Below, in pieces: positions 6,098 through 11,466 of a DNA stretch of 11,466 nucleotides; the first letter of the stretch is position 1, and each line of letters starts with the position of its first letter. The notes under the pieces are model-generated. The model saw nothing but the letters and a program-made list of their open reading frames with translations. It did not search any database and was not told the DNA's origin. A program made the translations under genes and the position numbers. The DNA is from a bacterium (GTDB lineage: Bacteria > BMS3Abin14), in contig JALHUC010000465.1 in assembly GCA_022865845.1 (NCBI GenBank), forward strand, positions 1 to 11,466, given 5' to 3'.

Positions 6098-6895
6098 TTA
6101 TTCCTGCGCCTTACCTATGAGATACCCCATTTTCCTGGAAACCTCGTTGGCATGATCAATAACTGCGGGGATAATCTCCTCAGTAATTTTCCCTTCAGGA
6201 AACCTGTCAGACGGCCCGCTGACAGATATGGTACCCTGTATCTTGCCATAATAATCCAGGATTGGAGCCGCGACACACTTCAACCCCAGTGTCCACTCCT
6301 GATTGTCTACCGCGTACCCGCTCTCCCCGACCTTGTTGATCTCGGTCTTGAGTTTACGTTTGTCGGTAATGGTCTGTGGTGTCATTTTGTCGAGGACCAT
6401 GGTCTCAAACAGCTCTTCCACCTGGGTTTCCTCCAGGTAGGCGAGAAACACCTTGCCGGTAGCCGTACAATGGGGGGATACCCTGGTTCCAAGGCGCGAG
6501 ACCACCTGGATCGTCTGGTCCGCTATAACCTCATCCAGATAAAAAACGTAATCACCGCGTAAAACCGCCAGATAGCTGTTCTCTCTTAGCTCAGTTGAGA
6601 GAGCCTCCATCTGCGGATGGGTTACAGACAGCAGACTGGTGTGCCTCAGGTAGGCCTGTCCAGCCTCGAAAGCTTTGAGACCCATCCGGTAGTTGCCAGT
6701 TCGGGAGTTCTGCTCAACGTAGCCACGGCTTTCCAGGGTTGCCAATATACGAAAAACATTATTCTTGTGCAGATTAAGCAGCTTGGCGAGTTGGGTCACC
6801 CCAAGTTCAGGTTCATCCGCTCTGAACGCCTCTAGGACATCAAACGCATGATCCACGGAGTGGATGATATAATCACTCTTTTTTCTCTTGATCAT
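6098..6895 (-). CDS. IclR-family transcriptional regulator (paralogue 2)
   Basis: A 265-residue IclR protein, clearly a paralogue of the regulator at 4880-5686. The winged helix (about 10-72) contains LGVTQLAKLLNLHKNNVFRI and LATLESRGYVEQN. The effector domain shows HCTATGKVFLAY (142-153) and GYAVDNQEWTLGLKCVAAPI (193-212; C207). From KRKKSDYII to EQN the two proteins agree at about 48 of 61 positions by hand alignment, while the effector halves have diverged much more. The frame is open 25 codons further up, but the ATG at 6895 follows GAGG at five bases and aligns with the paralogue start; the longer version would begin inside the upstream terminator. It ends at a strong terminator. No good promoter is visible in the 40 bases between the TPR terminator and the start, so expression may depend on read-through or on a divergent promoter type. 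Confidence 0.94.
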   Translation of the reverse strand: MIKRKKSDYIIHSVDHAFDVLEAFRADEPELGVTQLAKLLNLHKNNVFRILATLESRGYVEQNSRTGNYRMGLKAFEAGQAYLRHTSLLSVTHPQMEALSTELRENSYLAVLRGDYVFYLDEVIADQTIQVVSRLGTRVSPHCTATGKVFLAYLEETQVEELFETMVLDKMTPQTITDKRKLKTEINKVGESGYAVDNQEWTLGLKCVAAPILDYYGKIQGTISVSGPSDRFPEGKITEEIIPAVIDHANEVSRKMGYLIGKAQE

Positions 6896-6933
6896 CCAAA
6901 CCTCAGAATCACGGCCTATGAAAATTCCCTGGT

Positions 6934-6987
6934 AAAAAAAACGGGGATGCCCCTCCAGGAGGGGGGGCAAACCAGAGGAGCATCCCC
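6934..6987 (-). terminator. Rho-independent terminator after the TPR gene
   Basis: Read on the minus strand, GGGGATGCTCCTC (6975-6987) pairs with GAGGGGCATCCCC (6943-6955), 13 bp with one G-T pair, around a 19-base loop. One base and then eight T's (6934-6941) follow. It lies about 40 bases past the TPR stop codon and is the strongest terminator in the window. Confidence 0.92.
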
Positions 6988-7028
6988 TTTCCCATCGCTG
7001 GGAACCTAATGATCACTTCTCAGAATTC

Positions 7029-7607
7029 TCACTCCGCTGTCCGCTTCACCCTGATCGGGTCGTTGATGCCTGACCTGCGTCCCATCTCAAGCCGGTCAAT
7101 CCTTTCCTGGACAGCGTGAAGATAACGTCCCGTACCGTCCCATAGTTCCTTGAAGCGCCTGTAAGTCTTGAGCGCATCGTCAGTCCGGTGCATCTGCTCG
7201 TAAACGAGACCCAGATGCATGTAGGCTTCGGGCAGCTCGGGCCTCTGGTGGATGACCTGCTCGTAGGCCATGGCCGCATCCTGAAGCCTGGGTTTCTTTG
7301 TCAGGACCTCCAGACCCCGTATCGGTTGCTCGTCGAACAGGTAGGCGGATCCGAGATTGAGCAGCGCCTCGACAAAGTCGGGCTTTATGAGAATCGCCTT
7401 TTTGAAGCACTTCTGGGCGTTCGGGTAGTCTTTCATCTCGAAGTAGGCGGTACCCATGTTGTTGTGGGCCTCGGCGAACTTACTGTCCTTCCTGATGGCC
7501 TTCTTGTAATACTCGATGGCCGGAATGATCTTTTCATCGTCGAAGAGCTGGTTGCCCTTCGTCCAGTAATCGTGTGCTGCGGGGTCTCTCGTAAATCGAT
7601 CTTTCAT
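7029..7607 (-). CDS. Tetratricopeptide repeat protein
   Basis: A 192-residue soluble protein with no signal peptide or membrane segment. TPR units are visible at about 12-43 (YWTKGNQLFDD...AIEYYKKAIRKD), 44-77 (AEAHNNMGTAYFEMKDYPNA), 78-123 (ALLNLGSAYLFDEQ, then AAMAYEQVIHQRP after an irregular 15-residue spacer around KKPRLQD) and 126-159 (EAYMHLGLVYEQMHRTDDA). The last 30 residues are basic and not TPR. TPR scaffolds mediate protein-protein contacts; the partner is unknown. The ATG at 7607 follows AGAGG at seven bases. It lies downstream of the 99-aa gene on the same strand with a 94-base repeat-filled gap and ends at a strong terminator, so the two may form one transcript. Confidence 0.88.
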   Translation of the reverse strand: MKDRFTRDPAAHDYWTKGNQLFDDEKIIPAIEYYKKAIRKDSKFAEAHNNMGTAYFEMKDYPNAQKCFKKAILIKPDFVEALLNLGSAYLFDEQPIRGLEVLTKKPRLQDAAMAYEQVIHQRPELPEAYMHLGLVYEQMHRTDDALKTYRRFKELWDGTGRYLHAVQERIDRLEMGRRSGINDPIRVKRTAE

Positions 7608-7625
7608 ATGTTTTCCTCTGAAAAA

Positions 7626-7695
7626 AAGTTTTAGGTTTTGGGTTTGGTGTTTTGGAGTTGTTTAACTCAAAACACAGAACTCAAAACTCAGAACT
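7626..7695. repeat. Word repeat with internal hairpin between the 99-aa and TPR genes
   Basis: The left part repeats GGTTTTGGGTTTGGTGTTTTGG; the right part repeats AACTCAAAACACAG and AACTCAAAACTCAG. The centre folds as GTGTTTTGGAGTT (7647-7659) with AACTCAAAACAC (7664-7675), 12 bp with one bulged G and a GTTT loop. It is the same type of sequence as the ATTGAG repeat at 4804-4880 but with different words. Confidence 0.6.
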
Positions 7696-7701
7696 GATAA
7701 A

Positions 7702-8001
7702 TTAACTGTATTCCAGGTACTCACTCAGTATCTTGCATCCCAGTACCTGTGCCAGATCGCACAGAAAATTATCAACGTCACCGACATCCATATCTTTGAG
7801 GACAACTTCCAGGGTTTTTCCATCGGAGGAAAAATACAGAGTGGGTAGTTCCCAGCTTTCCGGCGTCCACCGTCCGCCCCTCTCTCCGAGAGGCGTGTAG
7901 GTCCCCGGGTGATCTTCCAGGGTCTTCATCTTTTCCTGGATCTCCTCGAGGGTGAGCTTCCGTTCAAATTCCAGAACTTTAAAGTTGAAATCGTCTAACA
8001 T
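7702..8001 (-). CDS. Unrecognised 99-residue acidic protein
   Basis: I do not recognise this family. The protein is short, acidic and soluble, with no signal peptide or membrane segment. It begins MLDDFNFKVLEFERKLTLEE, followed by an amphipathic helix (about 16-29), a GERGGRWTPESWELP segment (39-53), two apparent strands (TLYFSSDG, TLEVVLKD; 54-69) and a helical C-terminus with two cysteines (C80, C89). The mixed alpha/beta layout suggests a compact single domain. The ATG at 8001 has GGAGG nine bases upstream within a longer AGGGGGAGG. Codon use looks like its neighbours, which, with the ribosome binding site, argues for a real gene. It follows the gctB-like terminator and precedes the TPR gene; no function follows from that context. 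Confidence 0.72.
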   Translation of the reverse strand: MLDDFNFKVLEFERKLTLEEIQEKMKTLEDHPGTYTPLGERGGRWTPESWELPTLYFSSDGKTLEVVLKDMDVGDVDNFLCDLAQVLGCKILSEYLEYS

Positions 8002-8150
8002 TTAAGTGCGCCTCCCCCTTCTGTGATTTTATTTTCGCCGTACCATCCATGTTCCGCAGGGCGGATTTATTTGCTAACCTGTTGATGGATATGAGAAATT
8101 CCAACCGCTCCCGTGGTGTGACACTGCTGCTCCCAGAGTGGAGAAAGACA

Positions 8151-8181
8151 GGTGGAGAGGGACGCTGAGCCCCTCTCCACC
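8151..8181 (-). terminator. Hairpin terminator after the CoA-transferase operon
   Basis: GGTGGAGAGGG (8151-8161) and CCCTCTCCACC (8171-8181) form a perfect 11-bp stem with a nine-base loop, nine bases past the stop at 8191. The minus-strand tail is TGTCTTTCTC, only partly T-rich, so termination may be incomplete. The remainder of the gap up to 8002 shows no gene. Confidence 0.75.
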
Positions 8182-8190
8182 CGGGTGTTT

Positions 8191-9120
8191 CTACTTCTCG
8201 GCGGCAAGATCTCTCTTGGTCTTCCGACCAAGGTAGATCCTGTTCGGGTCACAAACCATCCGCGCGATCTTGATCTCCTCGTGCAGAGGCACAGCGAAGG
8301 GCTTGAAGTCCTTGGCGGTCTTCAGTTTCCAGCTGACGTTATCCCTGACAAGCTGCTCGTCGACGCCGGGGAAGATCTCCGCCATCTCCAACTCGCCCGT
8401 CTGGGGGTTGCTGCGGAAGATACACAGGTCGGACACAATGGTCGTGCCGCTGCCGCGGAAGAGGCCCATGTGCCAGCGGTCCTCGGGGGTGCCGATGGGA
8501 CCCCTGCTTCCGGTAACTGAGGTAATGTACTCGTTCACCTCGGGGAAGCGCCTCTTCTCCTGAACCATCATGGCGAGACCCATATCAGCATACGAGGCGA
8601 TGTTGTTGGCGCCTCCGGAACCGGCGAAGCGCACCGCGGGACCGGGCTTGCCGTCGTCACGGGCGTTCTTTGAATAGTAGCCGCCCATAGCGGTGGAGTT
8701 CAGGTTCCCGTACTTGTCACACTCGGCGCCGCCCAGCATCCCGAAGGTGCAAAAACCGCGCTGGGCGTAGGTACCGAAGGTGTCGGCCATGTTCGACAGG
8801 CCGCCGGCCATATAGCCTCCCCGTGCTTCGGACACGGAGATAGGAACCTCGATGAGTTTGGGATCGAGGATCCCCGCCTCCATGATAATCATGCCATGGG
8901 GCGCGTAGGTGTGCTGGGCCATCATGCACCCGATCATTGGCAGCCCGGTGCCGGCGAAGATGAACGAATAGTCGTAGGTCTGCCGGGCCGCGGCGATGGT
9001 CAACAGCTCCATCGTCGTGTACTTCTCTGGGTCGACCCCTTTTTCCTTACAGTAGGCTTCGTACTCAGTGTCATCGACATGAGTCCAAGCCTTGGGATCG
9101 CTCTGTCTAATAACGGACAT
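8191..9120 (-). CDS. CoA-transferase family I, beta subunit (glutaconate CoA-transferase GctB-like)
   Basis: A 309-residue subunit of a two-part CoA-transferase. Recognisable blocks are FIFAGTGLPMIGCMMAQHTYAP (54-74), then MIIMEAG with E81 in the place of the glutamate that forms the CoA thioester in GctB-type enzymes, then GGAECDKYGNLNST (130-143) and RFAGSGGANNIAS (164-176). The enzyme moves CoA between a carboxylic acid and an acyl-CoA in the cytosol; the acid here is unknown. E81 being present argues against the related IpdB hydrolases, which as I recall lack it. The protein is about 40 residues longer than GctB as I remember it, mainly through an N-terminal extension of about 30 residues. 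The ATG at 9120 has AGGAGGT five bases upstream. It lies 40 bases after the alpha subunit gene and is followed by a terminator. Confidence 0.9.
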   Translation of the reverse strand: MSVIRQSDPKAWTHVDDTEYEAYCKEKGVDPEKYTTMELLTIAAARQTYDYSFIFAGTGLPMIGCMMAQHTYAPHGMIIMEAGILDPKLIEVPISVSEARGGYMAGGLSNMADTFGTYAQRGFCTFGMLGGAECDKYGNLNSTAMGGYYSKNARDDGKPGPAVRFAGSGGANNIASYADMGLAMMVQEKRRFPEVNEYITSVTGSRGPIGTPEDRWHMGLFRGSGTTIVSDLCIFRSNPQTGELEMAEIFPGVDEQLVRDNVSWKLKTAKDFKPFAVPLHEEIKIARMVCDPNRIYLGRKTKRDLAAEK

Positions 9121-9160
9121 ATCTTACCTCCTCTATTGGCAAGAAGACTCAACCAAAGCC

Positions 9161-10315
9161 TTACAGGGGCCTGGCCAGTCCAGGCTTATAGCCGTACAAA
9201 GCATCGGCCCGAAGTTCGAAGAGCCTCTGGAGACCCTTGGTTCCGGTGATCGTGGGATACCCATCACCCGGGCGCGTGGACAGGAAGGACCACTCGTCCT
9301 CCATGACCCAATTGAACATGAATTCTTTGACCTCTTCCTTGGGCTTCCTGTTGAGCTGTGCCCAGTTCCGCCAGAAGTCCCAGTCATAGTCATAATAGTA
9401 AGATACCTGACCGGGGAAGCCGCCGAAAGGCTGCTCGACGATGGCGTCAATGAACATCATCGAAATGGTATTGGAGTACGGCTGAGCGCGGAGTTCCTCC
9501 TCGCTGACGACCTTCTCACACTGGACGATGACGTTCTTGGCCGCAATAGCCTGCTCGGCGTCAGGACCCAGGATACCTTCGATCCGCGTAGTACCCCTCT
9601 CACCAACCCTCTGGGCGAGGATAATGGTCACCTCGGGAAGGATGGGTGGAACCAGAATAACCTTGACACCCTTGTTGCCCGTGTAGGCCGTTGATTCGCG
9701 AATCTGCTCCAGGGCATTGGTCTTGTTGGAGGTGGCATCGCCGCCTTCAAAGGCATGGGGGCGCAGGCCCCAACCATCGAAGGGATCCTCGATAACCGCA
9801 GCCCTTGCGGGAGCGATGGAGGGATGGATCCAGGACCCGTCGGCCTTTTTGCCGCGGAGCCCCATCTTGGCGAAGGTATCGTGTTCCATCAAGCTGGTTC
9901 CGAACTCGGCCATCAGCGGCGCGAAAGGCCAGCCGTAGCGGCCTGCAACCGTCCTGAGGCCGTAGCCGTAGTTGGAATAGTCCTCTACGTCGATGGTCCC
10001 GTCCTGGATGGAGCGGCGGATGTTGAACGCCACCGGCTGAATGCCCTCAAGGCCGATATACGTCGTGTCCAGCAGCTTCACCAGACCTGCACCAGCCCAG
10101 AAATCGACGATCGATGCTCCACCGTTCATGGTCGCGAACAGATCGCCGATATTCTGGCGGATAACCTCACGGGCCAGGGCGAATGGTTTCTTGGTGTAGC
10201 TGAAGCCGCCCGGGCAGATGCATGTGCCTGGTTTGACGAAGGTCTTCACTGCATCCGAGAGGGACATGATCTTGTCTTTTCCCCTCATAAAAGTGGGGAT
10301 AGTCGCCTCTGCCAT
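9161..10315 (-). CDS. CoA-transferase family I, alpha subunit (glutaconate CoA-transferase GctA-like)
   Basis: A 384-residue partner of the downstream beta subunit. Family blocks are KIMSLSDAVKTFVKPGTCIC (15-34), PFALAREVIRQNIGDL (44-59), the GAGLVK...YIGLEGIQPVAFNIRR region (75-101), IDVEDYSNYGYGLRTVAGRYGWPF (108-131), LPEVTIILAQRVGERGTTRI (226-245), DAEQAIAAKNVIVQCEKVV (252-270) and AIVEQPFGGFPGQVSYYYDYD (291-311). It is longer than the roughly 320 residues I recall for GctA. The extra length appears as an insertion at about 180-220 (DGWGLRPHAFEGG to YTGNKGVK), just before the LPEVTII strand. Its substrate is unknown. The ATG at 10315 follows AGGAG. It is 42 bases past the stop of the 122-aa gene, with which it is probably co-transcribed. 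Confidence 0.9.
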   Translation of the reverse strand: MAEATIPTFMRGKDKIMSLSDAVKTFVKPGTCICPGGFSYTKKPFALAREVIRQNIGDLFATMNGGASIVDFWAGAGLVKLLDTTYIGLEGIQPVAFNIRRSIQDGTIDVEDYSNYGYGLRTVAGRYGWPFAPLMAEFGTSLMEHDTFAKMGLRGKKADGSWIHPSIAPARAAVIEDPFDGWGLRPHAFEGGDATSNKTNALEQIRESTAYTGNKGVKVILVPPILPEVTIILAQRVGERGTTRIEGILGPDAEQAIAAKNVIVQCEKVVSEEELRAQPYSNTISMMFIDAIVEQPFGGFPGQVSYYYDYDWDFWRNWAQLNRKPKEEVKEFMFNWVMEDEWSFLSTRPGDGYPTITGTKGLQRLFELRADALYGYKPGLARPL

Positions 10316-10357
10316 AACCTATTCTCCTTTCATCCAAATCTTGGCTGATAAAGCCGT

Positions 10358-10726
10358 TTAACTCTTGAGTTCCACCCTGCGGTTCCAGGTCGCGCGGAGG
10401 ATCCGGTCCATCCGGTCCCTGCTGTCCCTGGAGTTCTCCAGAATGTCGGAGAAGTGACGAATGCCGGTCTTGATCTCTTCTTCAATGATGTTCAATGTCG
10501 TCTCGTCACTGATCCTACTGATCTCCGTCTCAAGCGTCTCAAGGGTCTCGGGCACCCTCCTGAGAGGGATGCGCATGTCGTTGTAGGCAACGGCGACGAT
10601 AGTCATGTCCCATGTTGCGGCAATGACCTTTTGCCAGGTCTCCAACGACTCCTTAGGCTCGACAAATTCCGACAGTCGTTGGTCTTCTGGGACTATCCGA
10701 GCCTTTATGCGTTTGTGCTGCTCCAT
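10358..10726 (-). CDS. Unrecognised 122-residue charged helical protein
   Basis: I cannot assign this to a family. The protein is soluble, rich in E, R and D, and predicted mostly helical: KESLETWQKVIAATWDMTIV (25-44), RVPETLETLETEISRISDET (57-76) and two further helices, IIEEEIKTGIRHFSDILENS (80-99) and RDRMDRILRATWNRRVE (102-118). Two similar ATW motifs (residues 37-39 and 112-114) stand out. There are no cysteines, no signal peptide and no membrane segment. The ribosome binding site AAGGAGGTG before the ATG at 10726 is close to perfect, so it is surely translated. It lies between a phenylacetate-CoA ligase and the CoA-transferase subunits, 42 bases ahead of the latter, which suggests a subunit, chaperone or regulator of a CoA-ester enzyme. 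That is inference from position alone. Confidence 0.8.
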   Translation of the reverse strand: MEQHKRIKARIVPEDQRLSEFVEPKESLETWQKVIAATWDMTIVAVAYNDMRIPLRRVPETLETLETEISRISDETTLNIIEEEIKTGIRHFSDILENSRDSRDRMDRILRATWNRRVELKS

Positions 10727-10810
10727 ATTTACACCTCCTTCCGTTATAGGACTTTTTGTTTTTTCATTCAGTGTGCTGTTTCGAGCATTAATCTATTTGT
10801 TAATAGAGTC

Positions 10811-10958
10811 GCAAAAAGTCCATTCGTGGCTTTTTGCTCCACGGAAAACGAAAAGTGTCATTTCCGTTTTCCTTACAAATCAATGACTGACATCGCTGGT
10901 CATTGATTTGGGCGCCCCACTGGGGCGCGTTGATGACTTTTTACGAAGTCATCAACGC
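10811..10958. repeat. Cluster of five consecutive stem-loops
   Basis: Reading left to right: GCAAAAAG / CTTTTTGC (10811-10818, 10830-10837; extended by CCA/TGG around a TTCG loop with one bulge); GGAAAACG / CGTTTTCC (10843-10850, 10865-10872); CAAATCAATGAC / GTCATTGATTTG (10876-10887, 10899-10910); GCGCCCC / GGGGCGC (10912-10918, 10922-10928); and GCGTTGATGACTT / AAGTCATCAACGC (10927-10939, 10946-10958). The first can alternatively pair from 10812-10821 with GGACTTTTTG at 10749-10758. None ends in a clear T-tract. The last begins eight bases past the ligase stop, so the array forms the 3' end of that transcript or the leader of the next. Confidence 0.85.
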
Positions 10959-10965
10959 TCTGATA

Positions 10966-11466
10966 TTACTTCTTGCGCCTGTCATCAACACGGGCGCTGG
11001 CAGTCTTGCCTTCTCCGGACGTGGCGCGGGGCAGTTCGTCCGGACCGATGAGATCCAAGACCTTGGGGTTCACATCGGTGACACCCTTGACTGCGTTTTT
11101 CATCTCGACCTTCAAGCGGTCCACCAGAGCGCTGTCGCTGAGGAACGCTTTGTCCTTGAGCTCTACCCTCAGGGTGAAGAAGTCCATTCCCCTCTTGTCG
11201 GTCTCGACGATGATGCGGAAGTTGGCCCCCATCTCGGGGAACGGCGACAGAGCCTCTTCAACCTGGCTCGGGAAAACAATAAGGCCAGAGATGGAAACGG
11301 CGTCATCGGAGCGTCCTTTGATGGCCGCCATCCTGGGATGGGTCCTGCCACAGGCACAGACTTTCCAGGTCAGGGATGCCAGGTCCCGGCTCCTGAAGCG
11401 GATGAGAGGGGTGCCCGTGTTAACCAGGTTGGTCCACACCATTTCCCCATCCTCACCGTCGCCCAC
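10966..11466 (-). CDS. paaK: Phenylacetate-CoA ligase (PaaK family), C-terminal part
   Basis: The last 166 codons are present; the N-terminus lies beyond the right edge. The sequence runs GEMVWTNLVNTGTPLIRFRS then RDLASL, the hinge region of this adenylate-forming family. It continues with CACGRTHPRMAAIKGRSDDA, VSISGLIVFPSQVEEALSPF, and a C-terminal ACT-like AMP-binding domain ending in GEGKTASARV, whose lysine is in the position of the conserved catalytic Lys of the family. The enzyme uses ATP to convert phenylacetate or a related aryl-acetate to its CoA ester with AMP and PPi. In anaerobes, PaaK homologues are often found near iorAB, where they can activate the acids that IorAB also yields as CoA esters. 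Exact substrate (phenyl-, hydroxyphenyl- or indoleacetate) is not readable from this part. Confidence 0.93.
   Translation of the reverse strand: MGDGEDGEMVWTNLVNTGTPLIRFRSRDLASLTWKVCACGRTHPRMAAIKGRSDDAVSISGLIVFPSQVEEALSPFPEMGANFRIIVETDKRGMDFFTLRVELKDKAFLSDSALVDRLKVEMKNAVKGVTDVNPKVLDLIGPDELPRATSGEGKTASARVDDRRKK

Noticed and set aside
9092..10348. Long plus-strand open frames (about 200 codons each) opposite the CoA-transferase genes
   Set aside because: They are shadows of the GC-rich coding frames on the minus strand; the translated products show no recognisable motif.
10743..10771. Possible promoter TATAAC with CTGAAT at 17 bp for the 122-aa gene
   Set aside because: The predicted start would fall inside the ribosome binding site, leaving almost no leader, and the -35 is weak, so I do not list it as a feature.
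1..11466. tRNA, rRNA, transposase, integrase or phage genes
   Set aside because: None seen: no cloverleaf-like segment, no transposase or integrase motif, and no attachment-site duplication.

Overview
The window reads as a piece of the chromosome of an anaerobic, ferredoxin-using bacterium, probably a Desulfobacterota/deltaproteobacterial-type organism. This placement is an inference. It rests on an indolepyruvate:ferredoxin oxidoreductase, several CoA-ester enzymes, an outer-membrane beta-barrel (so Gram-negative), strong AGGAGG ribosome binding sites, and intergenic DNA full of short-word and dispersed repeats that I recall from such genomes. No ribosomal or other marker gene is present to settle it. 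All supported genes lie on the minus strand, so transcription runs from right to left.

From right to left: (i) 11466-10966 is the C-terminal part of a phenylacetate-CoA ligase (PaaK family), followed by a 150-base cluster of five stem-loops. (ii) 10726-8191 is a three-gene set: an unrecognised 122-aa protein and the two subunits of a glutaconate-CoA-transferase-like enzyme, closed by a terminator. (iii) 8001-7029 holds an unknown 99-aa protein and a TPR protein, closed by a strong terminator. (iv) 6895-6098 is an IclR-family regulator with its own terminator. (v) A perfect 18-bp inverted repeat and a good sigma70-type promoter precede a second IclR paralogue (5686-4880). (vi) 4765-1735 is an isochorismatase-like hydrolase, then iorA, then iorB, tightly packed. 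iorB starts at TTG and overlaps iorA by 11 bases. (vii) About 370 bases of repeat-rich DNA follow. (viii) 1365-814 encodes a small outer-membrane beta-barrel with its own promoter and a UUCG-loop terminator. (ix) About 570 bases of degraded repeats follow, then (x) the N-terminus of a biotin-dependent acyl-CoA carboxylase carboxyltransferase with its own likely promoter.

Working model (inference): IorAB oxidatively decarboxylates aryl pyruvates, formed from aromatic amino acids, to aryl-acetyl-CoA and reduced ferredoxin. The PaaK-family ligase activates the free aryl-acetates to the same CoA esters. The CoA-transferase moves CoA between acids. Two IclR regulators with nearly identical DNA-binding domains but divergent effector domains could control the locus from shared operators. 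The 122-aa and 99-aa proteins and the isochorismatase-like hydrolase are the parts whose roles I cannot assign.
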